DNA from: Planctomycetota bacterium
GTDB taxonomy: Bacteria; Planctomycetota; Planctomycetia; Gemmatales; Gemmataceae
NCBI GenBank assembly: GCA_016873095.1
Contig: VGYC01000039.1
Coordinates: forward strand, 1-44,892
Reading direction: 5' to 3'
DNA: 44,892 nucleotides
Under the pieces are notes generated by a model. It was not told where the DNA came from, made no database searches, and worked only from the letters and a program-made list of their open reading frames with translations. Of this stretch, positions 17,601-26,031 are shown piece after piece. Position 1 is the stretch's first letter, and every line of letters starts with the position of its first letter. Position numbers and translations under genes: made by a program.

Positions 17601-20600
17601 ACGGCTTGAATGACGCCATCGGCGCCGCCGACCAGCCCTGCACTCTTGCCTCCGTGAAGACGAATCTGGGCCATCTGGAAGCGGCCGCCGGCATTGCCGG
17701 ACTCATCAAGACCATCTTGCAGATTCACCACGCGCACATCGTGCCGCACCTGCATCTCGATGAGCTCAACGCGCGGATCAAGCTTGACGGCAGTCGTTTC
17801 CGCATTCCACGCGACTTGCAGCCCTGGGAAGGCAGCCGGCTGGCCGGCGTCAGCTCCTTTGGCTTCGGCGGCACCAACGCGCATGTGCTGGCCTCGCAGG
17901 CCCCGGCGATGGTTCCGGCCGTGTCGCCGGCCGATGACCGGCCCGTTCATGTCCTCACGCTATCGGCACGATCAGAACCGGCGCTGCGCGAGTCGGCCCT
18001 TCGTTACCTGGATTGGTTCGCACGCCATCCCGATGCGGCGCCGGCGGACGTCTGCGCCACGGCGGCCCGCGGACGCAGCCATTTCACGCAGCGCCTCGCC
18101 GTACGCGGCAGCTCGCTGTCCGAGCTGAGCGACGGCCTGCAACGCTGGCTCGACGGCAAGCGCGATCCCGCCTGGCAAATCGGCACTGCCCGGCCGGACC
18201 TGTCGCGAAACATTGCTTTCCTGTTCACCGGCCAGGGGTCCCAGTACGCCGGCATGGGCAAGCAGCTCTATGAAAGCTGCGCGGCGTTTCGTGAAGAGCT
18301 TGACCGCTGCGACGCCATCCCCCGCGGCCACGGCTTCTTCTCGATCCGCGAAGCTCTGCACAGCGCGGAACGGCTCGACGATACAGATATCGCTCAGCCG
18401 GCACTGTTCGCGCTCGAATACTCGCTGGCGCAGCTGTGGCGGCGCTGGGGCATCGAGCCGGCAGCCGCGCTGGGCCACAGCGTCGGCGAGTATGTTGCCG
18501 CCTGCGTCGCCGGCGTCTTTTCCCTCGAAGACGGACTGCGGCTGATTGCCGAGCGCGGCCAGCTCATGCAGGCATGTCCCGAGGGAACCATGCTCGTCTG
18601 CTTCGCGCCGCTGGCGGAAATCCAGGAACGGCTCGAGCGCTGGCAGGACTTCCTCAGCATCGCAGCGATCAACGGCCCCGAGAGCATCGTGCTGGCGGGC
18701 GACGCCGGTGTCATGGCCGCTTTCCAGGAAGAGCTGGCGGCGTTCAGCATCGAAACCAGGCCATTGCACGTGCGCCGGGCGTTTCACTCGCGGCTGATCG
18801 AGCCGGCGTTGCCGAAGTTGCGCGACATCGCCTCCGGCATCACGCTTCAACCACCGGGGATTCGCCTCATCTCGAACAGGACCGGCGACTTCTTCCAGGC
18901 TGCGCCGGACGCCGGTTACTGGGCCGAACATGCCCGCATGCCGGTGCAGTTTGCCAGGGGCATCCAGACGCTGCATGAGGCCGGCATCACACATTTCCTG
19001 GAGATCGGTCCCGAGGCCGTGCTCAGCCGGCTGGGCCCGACTTGCCTGGCCGGCCAGGACGCGACCTGGCTGCCGTCACTGCGCCGCGGCAAGGACGATT
19101 GGCAGGAGTTGCTTGCCAGTCTCGGCAAGCTCTACGTGGACGGGGCCGCGATCGATTGGGATCGCTTCGACAGCGTGCGCCGGCGCCGCCTGGTGCTGCC
19201 TACCTATCCGTTCCAGCGGCAACGCTACTGGTATGATGACCTGCCGCGCGGCGTCGTCTCCGCCGACGAGATGGTCGCCGCCGCACCGAAGGACGGCTCG
19301 ACAGAGATCACCTGGCAGCCACGTTCCAACTGGAGCGAAGGATTGCCGCGACTGGCCACCGGCTTCGACAAGCTTCCGGGTGGACTCGAAGCTGTCGCGG
19401 CGCCCATTGTCGCCAAGGTGAAGAACGCGCACGACATCGGCATGTTCGGCGATTTGCGCGTGGAATTCGATCGCCTCGCCGGCGGCTACGTCGCCAACAC
19501 GCTCAAGCAACTTGGCTGGCGGCCCGGCGCGGACGAGCGCGTCGAGCTGGAGCCACTCGCCGAGCGCTGCAAGGTCCAGCCCGCATATCGCCGGCTGCTG
19601 GGTCGGCTGCTGGAGATCGCCGCCGAGGACGGCTGGCTTACCGCCGCGTTGCACAGGGAGGGCGAGGCTCCCGCCGAGCCGCACAGCTGGCATGTCGTGC
19701 GGCCGCCGGCCGCGGTGGACATCCAGGCGTGGCACGAGGATCTGACGAGCCGCCGCGCCGATTTCGCGGTCGAGCTCAAGCTGGCCCATCGCTGCGCCAC
19801 GCTGATGCACGCCGTGATGCGCGGCGAGCAGGACCCGCTCCAGGTCTTGTTCGGCGAAGGGGCGGGACAGCTCACCGAGCAGCTGTATGAGAAATCGCCG
19901 CTGTCGCGCTTCTTCAACGAGTTGCTGGCGGAATGCGTCGCCAGCGTGCTGGTGCCGCTGGCCAGGCAGCGGCCGATACGCATCCTCGAAGTCGGCGCCG
20001 GCACGGGCGGGACCACGACCTACTTGCTGCCGCGCCTGCCGGCGGAGCGCACCGAGTACGTTTTCACGGACCTGTCGCAACTTTTCCTGGCGCGCGCCCG
20101 GGACAAGTTCCGCGCCTATCCGTTCGTCGAATATCGATTGTTCGACGCCGAGAAGGACCCGGCCGGCCAGGGCTTCGCCGACGGTCAGTTCGACATGGTC
20201 ATGGGCGCCAATGTTCTCCACGCCACGGGCGACCTGCGTCTCAGCCTGCGGAACATCCGCCGGCTGCTGGCTCCCGCCGGTTTGCTGGTAATGCTCGAGG
20301 GCACCGGCCGGCGTCGTCTGCTCGACATGATCTTCGGCCTCACCGACGGGTGGTGGAAGTTCCAGGACGCCGATCTGCGCCAGGGCTGCCCGCTGCTGTC
20401 CCCCGCGAGCTGGACCAGGCTGCTCGTCCAGGAGAAGTTCCCCGAGGTTGCCATCGTCCCGGCGCCTGACGATGTCATGCCGGACCCGGATCAGGCGGTA
20501 GTACTGGCACGTGCCGGCGAACCGGTGCGGCAGGATTCCGAATCGGCCCGATCCCGCGCGTGGGCGGTCAACGGCGTCGCCACCAAGAACGCCAGCACGA

Positions 20601-21541
20601 CTCCCCAGACCTGGCTGGCCATCGCCGACCATTCCGAACTCGCCGACCACGTGGCAAAGCGGCTTGCGGCGGAAGGTGCGAGCGTCGTCCACGTTCATCA
20701 CGGTGAAATGCTTGCCTGGGAGGGACAGGAACGCTGCTGGATTCGTCCCGGCGAGCAAGAGGACATCGACGCGCTGCTGGCTGAAGTCCGGAAGCGCAGC
20801 CAGCAGGCCATCCACGTCATCGATTTCAGCGAAGCAGGCACGCGGACCTGGCCCGGCGTCGAACGCCACTGGCTGGTGACGCGCGGCGCGGCGCCGCTCG
20901 GCGAGGCGCAGGCGAACTTGACCTGGCAAGCATGGCTCGACGACAAGCTGGATGCGACGATGCGCCTGGTGGACGTCGATCCAGACGCGACCGTGGACGC
21001 GCAAGCCGATTCCTTGCTGGGAACGCTGCTGCATCCCGACGATGAGCCGGCGCTGGCGTACCGGGGCGATCAGCGCTACGTGCCGCGGCGGCCGACTCCG
21101 ACCGGGCCGGCGGCAGCCGGCGACCGGGTCGCAGCCATCGATCGACAGGCACTGCTGGCGGCGTCGCCTTTCGATCGTCGGGCCATGGTCGAGGGTTATC
21201 TGCGCCGCGAGTTCGCCAACGTCCTCGGTCTCGAACTGGCCGCCGAGGATCTCGACAAGCCGTTGCAGGCCTTCGGGCTGGATTCGCTCATGGGCATTCA
21301 GTTCCGCAATCGGGTCGAGGCCGGTCTGGGCGTGTCGTTGTCCATCGTCGATTTCTTGAAGGGACTGAGCCTGGGTCAAATCGTCGAAAACTCGCTCAAG
21401 GAACTGGCGGCCTCCGCCGAGGCACAGGCGGCCAGGCCCAGGAAGGAGCTTGTCGTCCCCGGCAATTTCACACCCGACAAGGTCACCAACCTCTCGGAAG
21501 GCGAACTCGACAACCTGTTGCAATCGCTCATGGATTCCTAA
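14648..21541 (+). CDS. FAAL-ACP-KS-AT-cMT-psiKR-ACP polyketide synthase
   Basis: A 2297-residue type I PKS. Residues 1-~570 are a fatty acyl-AMP ligase (YTSGSTGNPKG near 167), which activates a fatty acid and loads it on the first ACP (Ser622 in LLDSIMM). The ketosynthase runs about 678-1085, with Cys837 in DTACSSSL and the His motifs EAHGTGT and TNLGHLEAA. The acyltransferase is about 1190-1500, with Ser1278 in GHSVGEY and RAFHS, which favours malonyl-CoA. A C-methyltransferase (EVGAGTGG near 1780) follows. Then comes a shortened ketoreductase structural half (WLVTRGA; LRG-like RYVPRR near 2145) with no catalytic KR half. The last ACP has Ser2213 in GLDSLMG. There is no DH, ER or thioesterase. 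The final residues NLSEGELDNLLQSLM look like a short docking helix. The ATG at 14648 fits FAAL N-termini; a TTG at 14561 is the alternative. The expected product is a chain-extended, alpha-methylated beta-keto fatty acyl unit on ACP (inference). Confidence 0.9.
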   Translation: MRILFETLVEMLRARAGDSVNGYFHMPDGPGPEDFLSFADLDLRARALACHFRDHGLTGQRALLCYPPGVEFMVGFFGCVYGGVIAVPAYPPRAHRSDPRLYSIAENCTPAIALTSREVHRDLARYVARSPRLAALNWLDTTTVAAELADGWRDPGPAPGDLVALQYTSGSTGNPKGVMLNHGCLLHNLARMREVLGLAEARHAVCWLPTFHDMGLVGNYLQGIHCGVTLTCMSPAGFAHDPIRWLRTISQKRAFVSGGPCFAFQHCVNRMTPKKCEGIDLSCWKVAYVGAEPVSATVLERFVRTFEPYGYRRETFFPCYGLAESTLMVTGGDYRAAPIVRGFRQDALEENRAELEAAGRQLVGCGRALDDLDVCIVDPDTRLPVSEGRIGEIWAAGPSVASGYWNRAEESAELFRARRADGSAAGYLRTGDFGFLQQGELFVSGRLKDLIIIRGRNFHPQDLESAVEEAIPELRGLGAAAFAVDADPVARLVIVQEAPRAFKAGQGNDLFLKARQAVAEQFELELSTLALIKLASIPRASSGKVRRSETQRRYLAGALDIIEKIDAPEPEEPVSQQGPTLVGAGLEAAIRDWLVARLSKRLGVPAEQIDRDKPFAAYLLDSIMMVSMAADLEQWIGRPLSPTLLYTAPTIASLARKLAGETRVEDNGEFQGPAPVPVAVVGIGCRFPGADHPDEFWQLLAEGKDGVADLPAGRWTRIPKDLATTRAGYLGSVDRFDAQFFGIAPREAVFIDPQHRLLLEVAWEALEHAGLAPDRLAGKSVGAFVGISNSDYGRILTQHTGYADAYLGTGNSPSMAAHRLSYHLDLHGPSIAVDTACSSSLVSVHMACQSIRNGECDLALAGGVNLLLAPELTEALSRAGMLSPTARCKTFDAGADGYVRGEGCGLIVLKPLSAAIRDGDQVFAVLEASLVNQDGRSNGITAPNGGVQTELIRRTLRLAHRRPDEVSYIEAHGTGTPLGDPIEFDGLNDAIGAADQPCTLASVKTNLGHLEAAAGIAGLIKTILQIHHAHIVPHLHLDELNARIKLDGSRFRIPRDLQPWEGSRLAGVSSFGFGGTNAHVLASQAPAMVPAVSPADDRPVHVLTLSARSEPALRESALRYLDWFARHPDAAPADVCATAARGRSHFTQRLAVRGSSLSELSDGLQRWLDGKRDPAWQIGTARPDLSRNIAFLFTGQGSQYAGMGKQLYESCAAFREELDRCDAIPRGHGFFSIREALHSAERLDDTDIAQPALFALEYSLAQLWRRWGIEPAAALGHSVGEYVAACVAGVFSLEDGLRLIAERGQLMQACPEGTMLVCFAPLAEIQERLERWQDFLSIAAINGPESIVLAGDAGVMAAFQEELAAFSIETRPLHVRRAFHSRLIEPALPKLRDIASGITLQPPGIRLISNRTGDFFQAAPDAGYWAEHARMPVQFARGIQTLHEAGITHFLEIGPEAVLSRLGPTCLAGQDATWLPSLRRGKDDWQELLASLGKLYVDGAAIDWDRFDSVRRRRLVLPTYPFQRQRYWYDDLPRGVVSADEMVAAAPKDGSTEITWQPRSNWSEGLPRLATGFDKLPGGLEAVAAPIVAKVKNAHDIGMFGDLRVEFDRLAGGYVANTLKQLGWRPGADERVELEPLAERCKVQPAYRRLLGRLLEIAAEDGWLTAALHREGEAPAEPHSWHVVRPPAAVDIQAWHEDLTSRRADFAVELKLAHRCATLMHAVMRGEQDPLQVLFGEGAGQLTEQLYEKSPLSRFFNELLAECVASVLVPLARQRPIRILEVGAGTGGTTTYLLPRLPAERTEYVFTDLSQLFLARARDKFRAYPFVEYRLFDAEKDPAGQGFADGQFDMVMGANVLHATGDLRLSLRNIRRLLAPAGLLVMLEGTGRRRLLDMIFGLTDGWWKFQDADLRQGCPLLSPASWTRLLVQEKFPEVAIVPAPDDVMPDPDQAVVLARAGEPVRQDSESARSRAWAVNGVATKNASTTPQTWLAIADHSELADHVAKRLAAEGASVVHVHHGEMLAWEGQERCWIRPGEQEDIDALLAEVRKRSQQAIHVIDFSEAGTRTWPGVERHWLVTRGAAPLGEAQANLTWQAWLDDKLDATMRLVDVDPDATVDAQADSLLGTLLHPDDEPALAYRGDQRYVPRRPTPTGPAAAGDRVAAIDRQALLAASPFDRRAMVEGYLRREFANVLGLELAAEDLDKPLQAFGLDSLMGIQFRNRVEAGLGVSLSIVDFLKGLSLGQIVENSLKELAASAEAQAARPRKELVVPGNFTPDKVTNLSEGELDNLLQSLMDS
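19657..19681 (+). repeat. Dispersed EGEAPAEP repeat inside the PKS reading frame
   Basis: The stretch reading GGGCGAGGCTCCCGCCGAGC and its flanks is one substitution away from the arm of the palindrome at 7964-7990 read on the minus strand. In the PKS frame it encodes REGEAPAEP (about residues 1670-1678) in the linker before the methyltransferase motif. Confidence 0.75.
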
Positions 21542-21632
21542 AAAGGGCAAGGCGAGCCGGGAGCGAGGGCGACCGGAGGATCTGGCAGCGGACGAGTCCG
21601 CTTACGTCAAGGCCAAGGAACGGGGAACTGAC

Positions 21633-22646
21633 ATGGCCCGTGTGCTGGTGACCGGGGCGACCGGCTTCATCGGCCGCAATCTGGTCGAGCGGCTGGTCAA
21701 GGGTGGCGATCAGGTCGTCTGCCTGCTCCATCGTCGCGGCGCGGAGAACTTCTTCGCTCCGCTGCAGGTCGAATATGTTCGCGGTGATTTGCTGACGCCC
21801 GGCTCGCTCGATCCGGTCCTCCCCGGCGTGGACATTGTCTATCACCTGGCCGGCGCCACGCTCGTGCTGTCTGCCAAGGAATTCGCGCGCGGCAATACCG
21901 AGGCCACCAGGTTGCTGGCCGAAGCCTGCGCCCGCCAGGAGCGCCCGCCCCGGGTCGTCTTCGTGTCGTCCCTGGCCGCCGCCGGGGTTGCGCCTGCAGA
22001 TCGACCGCTCACCGAAGAGTCACCGGCGGCCCCCGTTTCGGAGTATGGCCGCAGCAAGCTTGCCGCCGAGCAGCATCTGCGCGCCGTCGCCGATCGGGTG
22101 CCCATCACCATCGTGCGCCCCCCCATCGTGTTTGGCCCATGGGACCCCCTCACCGTCATTCTCTTCAAGATTGTTCGACTGGGCATCAACTTCAATGCCG
22201 GCTTGAAGGACTATCGCCTGGCGTGGATTCATGTCGCGGACCTGGTCGAGGGACTTGTCAAGGCAGCCCGAAACGGCGAGCATCTGCCGCCTGATACCAG
22301 GACCGCGCCGCCGGGTCGCGGCATCTACTTCATGGCCATGGACGAGATGCGCTCCTTGCGCGAGGCCAGCGAGCTGACAGCCCGCGCCTTGAAGCGCAAG
22401 ATGCTGGCCTTCATCTACTTCCCAGCGTTTCTGTGCCGCTTCCTTGCCAAGGTAAACGACCGGATAGCGCAGCGCATCAGCCGTCCGAGTCTCATGGTCC
22501 CCGACAAGATCGCCGAAGGCCTGGCCGGCTCGTGGATGTGCAGTTCCGACAAGGCCAAACGCGAGCTGGGCTTCTCTTGCCACTTCCAACTCGAGGCGGG
22601 CCTGCGCATGCTGGCCCAGTGGTACCGCAAGCACGGCTGGATGTGA
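21633..22646 (+). CDS. NAD-dependent epimerase/dehydratase family protein (extended SDR)
   Basis: A 337-residue extended SDR. TGATGFIG at residues 7-14 binds the dinucleotide, VYHLAGAT follows at about 69-76, VSSLAAAG near 112 supplies the Ser region, and EYGRSKLAAEQ near 135-145 supplies the Tyr/Lys pair. Its overall look is that of the 3-beta-hydroxysteroid dehydrogenase or dihydroflavonol reductase type rather than a nucleotide-sugar epimerase. The ATG at 21633 lies 91 bases after the PKS stop, in the same direction and with no obvious terminator between, so it may be co-transcribed. A ketone reductase acting on the PKS product is attractive because the PKS lacks a working KR, but this is inference. 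Confidence 0.82.
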   Translation: MARVLVTGATGFIGRNLVERLVKGGDQVVCLLHRRGAENFFAPLQVEYVRGDLLTPGSLDPVLPGVDIVYHLAGATLVLSAKEFARGNTEATRLLAEACARQERPPRVVFVSSLAAAGVAPADRPLTEESPAAPVSEYGRSKLAAEQHLRAVADRVPITIVRPPIVFGPWDPLTVILFKIVRLGINFNAGLKDYRLAWIHVADLVEGLVKAARNGEHLPPDTRTAPPGRGIYFMAMDEMRSLREASELTARALKRKMLAFIYFPAFLCRFLAKVNDRIAQRISRPSLMVPDKIAEGLAGSWMCSSDKAKRELGFSCHFQLEAGLRMLAQWYRKHGWM

Positions 22647-22666
22647 CAGCCGCAGGCCATCCCCAG

Positions 22667-23596
22667 TTATGTCTTCTCGAACTCGAAGAATTGCAATAGC
22701 GCGCGCAGAAAATTCACCACCTCGCCTTTCTTCTTGACGCACAGCGTCGGACGTCTGGTCCTGGAGCAGACCGTGTCCGCGACATGACCCAGAAGGAAGG
22801 CGGCGGGGCCGGTGCGGCCGTGCGAGCCCATGACGATCAAGCTGGCATCGACCTCGTCGGCGACGGCCAGCACCGTACTCGGCACCTCGTTGCCGAGATC
22901 GAACCGGACGGTCCACGGAACACCCTGGAAGTTGACGCTTGGCAAAAACTCGTTCCAGTGCCGCTCGGCGTGCCCTTGCATGATGGCGGCGAACTCCTCA
23001 TAGCTCTGATCGCTCTTGTGCCAGCCCAGGGGAACTTCGTAGGTGTGCTGGACGATCACCGACGCGCCGGGCATGGACTGGGCGATGGCACAGGCCACCT
23101 CCAGGGCTTCGCGCGCATGGTCCGAGAAATCCACGGGCACGAGGATCCGCTCGTAGTGAGGCTCGTCGCCCGGCGAAACCATCAACACCGAGCAGGGCGC
23201 CTTGCGCAGCAGCCGCATCGCCGAATCACTCAAGAGGTCGAGATCATGCAGCGGACGCCGCCCCAGGCAGAACAGGTCCGCAGACTTTTGCGCCGCTAGC
23301 CGGATCAATTCCGGGACCAGCGACCCTTGCCGGCCGATGGCGTGGATTTGCGTGCTGACCGGAAACAGGCTGCGATGCTCATCGATCAGCGCTTGTATTT
23401 TCTGTTCGATCACCTCGTCCACTGGCACGACCAGGTCGGCTTGCTGGGCCAGTTCGGCCGGCAAGTCAAAGGTGAGCGCCACATGTGCGACATAAATCGC
23501 TCTCGCCGCCTGGGCAAGGCGCGCTGCATGACGCAAGGTTGTTGCATCCCGGTCATCCAGGCCCGCGCCCACCAGGATGGTCTGGTATCGCTTCAT
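22667..23596 (-). CDS. Tandem universal stress protein (UspA family)
   Basis: A 309-residue protein with two Usp domains. The first (residues about 1-143) starts YQTILVGAGL and has only a degenerate nucleotide-binding loop (LGRRPLHDLDLLSDSAMRLL). The second (about 149-290) begins YERILVPVDFSDHAREAL and retains the ATP-binding loop GSHGRTGPAAFLLGHVAD, so it is the domain likely to bind nucleotide. The tail past residue 290 is short and hydrophobic (FLRALLQFFEF). The protein is cytoplasmic and its role in stress response is assumed from the family. It converges on the SDR gene with only 20 bases between the stops. The ATG at 23596 lies nine residues before the first beta strand ends, as is usual. 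Confidence 0.85.
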   Translation of the reverse strand: MKRYQTILVGAGLDDRDATTLRHAARLAQAARAIYVAHVALTFDLPAELAQQADLVVPVDEVIEQKIQALIDEHRSLFPVSTQIHAIGRQGSLVPELIRLAAQKSADLFCLGRRPLHDLDLLSDSAMRLLRKAPCSVLMVSPGDEPHYERILVPVDFSDHAREALEVACAIAQSMPGASVIVQHTYEVPLGWHKSDQSYEEFAAIMQGHAERHWNEFLPSVNFQGVPWTVRFDLGNEVPSTVLAVADEVDASLIVMGSHGRTGPAAFLLGHVADTVCSRTRRPTLCVKKKGEVVNFLRALLQFFEFEKT

Positions 23597-23675
23597 GTGG
23601 CAATCTGTGGCAATGGGAAAATCCGCACATCATTTCCTCGCGGCCTGCGCGTTCACACGACCTCCTGGCCAGGCG

Positions 23676-25754
23676 TCACTGCCGTCGGCCGCTGACAACT
23701 TCCGTTGCCAGATCCTCGGCATCGTAGATCGCCCGCAGCGCTTCCGGGATGGCATTCGAGCAGACGGAAACTGCGCGGGCCACCTCATCGGTATAGGCGA
23801 AGTCCCAGACCAGCGACTGGATGTTGCCGTCGAAGATCAGGCCGACGACCTCGGCGTCGCGGTTGATGACCGGGCTGCCGGAGTTGCCACCGATGATGTC
23901 GGCCGTGCACACGAAGTTGAAGGGCGTCTTGAGATTTAGCTTGTTCTTCCGCTCGATCCAGCGCGGCGGCAAGTCGAAAGGCGGCTTGTTCTTCTGCTCC
24001 GCCGCCTTCCGGTACAGGCCGGCAAAGGTCGTCTCGAAGGGGATGTGCTTGCCCCCTTCCGTGTAGCCCTTCACTTGCCCGAATGCCAGCCGCAATGTGA
24101 ACGTCGCGTCCGGGTAGGTGTTGGTTCCCAGGGCGGCGAACTTGGCCCGGGCGATCGTGTCGTAGGCCTGCTTCTTGGGCTCCTCGACCTCGTTCTCCAT
24201 GACCTTGCGGATGGCCCGCGCTTCCTTGTCCACCAGCCTGGCAAGCAGGATCATCGGGTCCTTCGACTCAGCAACCGCCTCCTTGCCGCCCTCGTAAAGC
24301 CTCTTGCGCTCCTTGACATCGAAGAGCTTGGAGCCAATCAGCTCGCCGGCGCGCTCGCGCGGCGACTTGCCGGCGAGGATTTGCTGCACCAGCTTGTGCT
24401 GGTAGCCGAGTTGCTCGACCAGCCAGGATAGCGAATCGTTGAGCTTGGCCAGCTCGTACTCGCGGTACAGCGGCCGCTTCGAGAACAGTTTCAGCTCCAG
24501 CGACTTCTTGTCGGCGTCGCCGAATTCCTCGAGACGCTTCTCGTTGGGCTTGGCGAACTCGTCGGCCGCGCGGACCAGCGTGCGGGCGTAGCCGAACAGG
24601 CTGCTGTTGAAGCCCGCCCCGCCTTCCAGCACGATGTACTTGCGGATGTTCTCCCCTCGAATCTTCTGGATCTTGGCGATGATGTCCCAGGCGTCGGCGA
24701 CGTCCGAAAGTTCCGCATCCTTGGCGACGGCGGCGCGCAGCGCTTTCTCCTCGGCCTTCTTCTTGGCCATCATGGCCGGATCCTGCAAGCCCTCCAGGCC
24801 GCCCATGCGCGCCTTGCGGCTATTGGCGACGCTGAACAGGAAGTCCTTCGCCTGCCGTTCCTGCTCGACCCCCTGGCCGCTGTACACACTGGCCATCACC
24901 TCCCAGCGATTGAGCCGCTGCAAGAGATAGGGGAAGCCGGTGTCGCGCAGGTATTCCAGCTCGGCGACGGTGCTGAGCCGGTCCGTCTTGCCCGGATGCC
25001 CGGAGACGAACACCAGCTCCTCGTCCTTGACGCCGGACTTGCTCCACTTGAGGTAATGCTCGATCTTGGCCGGCTTGCCGTTCTCGTAGACGCGAAAGAA
25101 GCACACATCGAGATCGTAGCGCGGATAGGCGAAGTTGTCCGCGTCGCCGCCGAAGAAGGCGATCTGCTGTTCGGGCGCGAAGACCAGGCGAACGTCGGTG
25201 TATCTCTTGAAGCGATACAGGTGATATTGCCCGCCCTGGTACAGCGTGATGACGTTGGAACGCAGGCCGGTCTTCTTGAGCGAGTCGGCCTCGATCTTGG
25301 CGATGATCGCCCGACGGGCCTCGAACGCCTTCTCGGCGGGCAACCCCGCCTTGACCGCGGCTTTCACTTGCTTGGTCACGTCCTCGATCTCCATGAGGAC
25401 GTTCAGCTCCTCGTCCACCGACTTGTATTCCTCGTCAAGCGTCCGGGCATAGAAGCCGTCCTTGACATAGTCCTTGTCCTTGCTGCTGAGCTTTTGCAAG
25501 GCGCCGAGGCCGACGTGATGGTTGGTCATGACCAGCCCATCGGCCGACACGAAAGAACCGGAGCCCCCCGAGTTGAAGCGGACCGACGACTTCTGCACGT
25601 GTTCCAGCCACTCGGGCGTGACATCGAAGCCGTACTTGTCGTGCAGCAGCTTCTTGGGAGGGTTGTTGAACAGCCACATGCCTTCGTCGGCACGGGCCGT
25701 CGCGGAGAGCATTGCCATGATGATGCCTGCGGAGATTAGTGTTGACGATCTCAT
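23676..25754 (-). CDS. S46 family dipeptidyl-peptidase (DPP7/DPP11-like)
   Basis: A 692-residue exported serine peptidase of family S46, which removes dipeptides from peptide N-termini. A signal peptide (MRSSTLISAGIIMAML, ending ARA) is followed by DEGMWLFNNPP, typical of the mature start. The catalytic set is visible: TNHH (His79/80), the Asp region YPRYDLDVCFFR, and Ser625 in GGNSGSPV. The residue 18 positions after the catalytic Ser is Gly, as in DPP7-type enzymes, rather than the Arg linked to acidic specificity in DPP11. The helical insertion domain of the family occupies about 320-560. The start at 25754 is supported by AAGGAG upstream; the frame extends further through a palindromic repeat, which is non-coding. 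It probably feeds peptide uptake. Confidence 0.92.
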   Translation of the reverse strand: MRSSTLISAGIIMAMLSATARADEGMWLFNNPPKKLLHDKYGFDVTPEWLEHVQKSSVRFNSGGSGSFVSADGLVMTNHHVGLGALQKLSSKDKDYVKDGFYARTLDEEYKSVDEELNVLMEIEDVTKQVKAAVKAGLPAEKAFEARRAIIAKIEADSLKKTGLRSNVITLYQGGQYHLYRFKRYTDVRLVFAPEQQIAFFGGDADNFAYPRYDLDVCFFRVYENGKPAKIEHYLKWSKSGVKDEELVFVSGHPGKTDRLSTVAELEYLRDTGFPYLLQRLNRWEVMASVYSGQGVEQERQAKDFLFSVANSRKARMGGLEGLQDPAMMAKKKAEEKALRAAVAKDAELSDVADAWDIIAKIQKIRGENIRKYIVLEGGAGFNSSLFGYARTLVRAADEFAKPNEKRLEEFGDADKKSLELKLFSKRPLYREYELAKLNDSLSWLVEQLGYQHKLVQQILAGKSPRERAGELIGSKLFDVKERKRLYEGGKEAVAESKDPMILLARLVDKEARAIRKVMENEVEEPKKQAYDTIARAKFAALGTNTYPDATFTLRLAFGQVKGYTEGGKHIPFETTFAGLYRKAAEQKNKPPFDLPPRWIERKNKLNLKTPFNFVCTADIIGGNSGSPVINRDAEVVGLIFDGNIQSLVWDFAYTDEVARAVSVCSNAIPEALRAIYDAEDLATEVVSGRRQ

Positions 25755-25862
25755 GTGGAAACACTCCTTGTGTCGCGTGATCCGGCACAGGACATTGTAC
25801 AAACTCGGAACTCGTGCCCAGGCGTGTCCATGAGGTTCCGATCGGCGCGCGATCGGAGTCCG

Positions 25863-25946
25863 CCGCGAAGACGCGAAGATCGCCAAGAAAGAAATGCTGG
25901 AGCCTTGCATGTTGTGGATTTCGTGGCGATCTTCGCGTCTTCGCGG
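25863..25946. repeat. 23-bp perfect inverted repeat element
   Basis: Arms at 25863-25885 and 25924-25946 are perfect reverse complements with a 38-base loop. Their core is GCGAAGACGCGAAGATCGCC. The element lies in the 277-base gap between the S46 start and the end of the amidohydrolase gene. It resembles mobile palindromes that I recall as common in planctomycete and other environmental genomes. It could fold as an RNA hairpin and end amidohydrolase transcription. Confidence 0.8.
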
Positions 25947-26031
25947 TGGAAAGCAAGACCTCAACCCAGCAGTTGGGCATTGCACGCTGCTATGCGACTC
26001 TGTGCCTGAAGCCAACACGGCTCGCGCGCCG

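Noticed and set aside
19076-21550. 824-codon minus-strand frame opposite the PKS C-terminus
   Set aside because: It is a shadow of the methyltransferase and ACP coding frame, with no recognisable motif.
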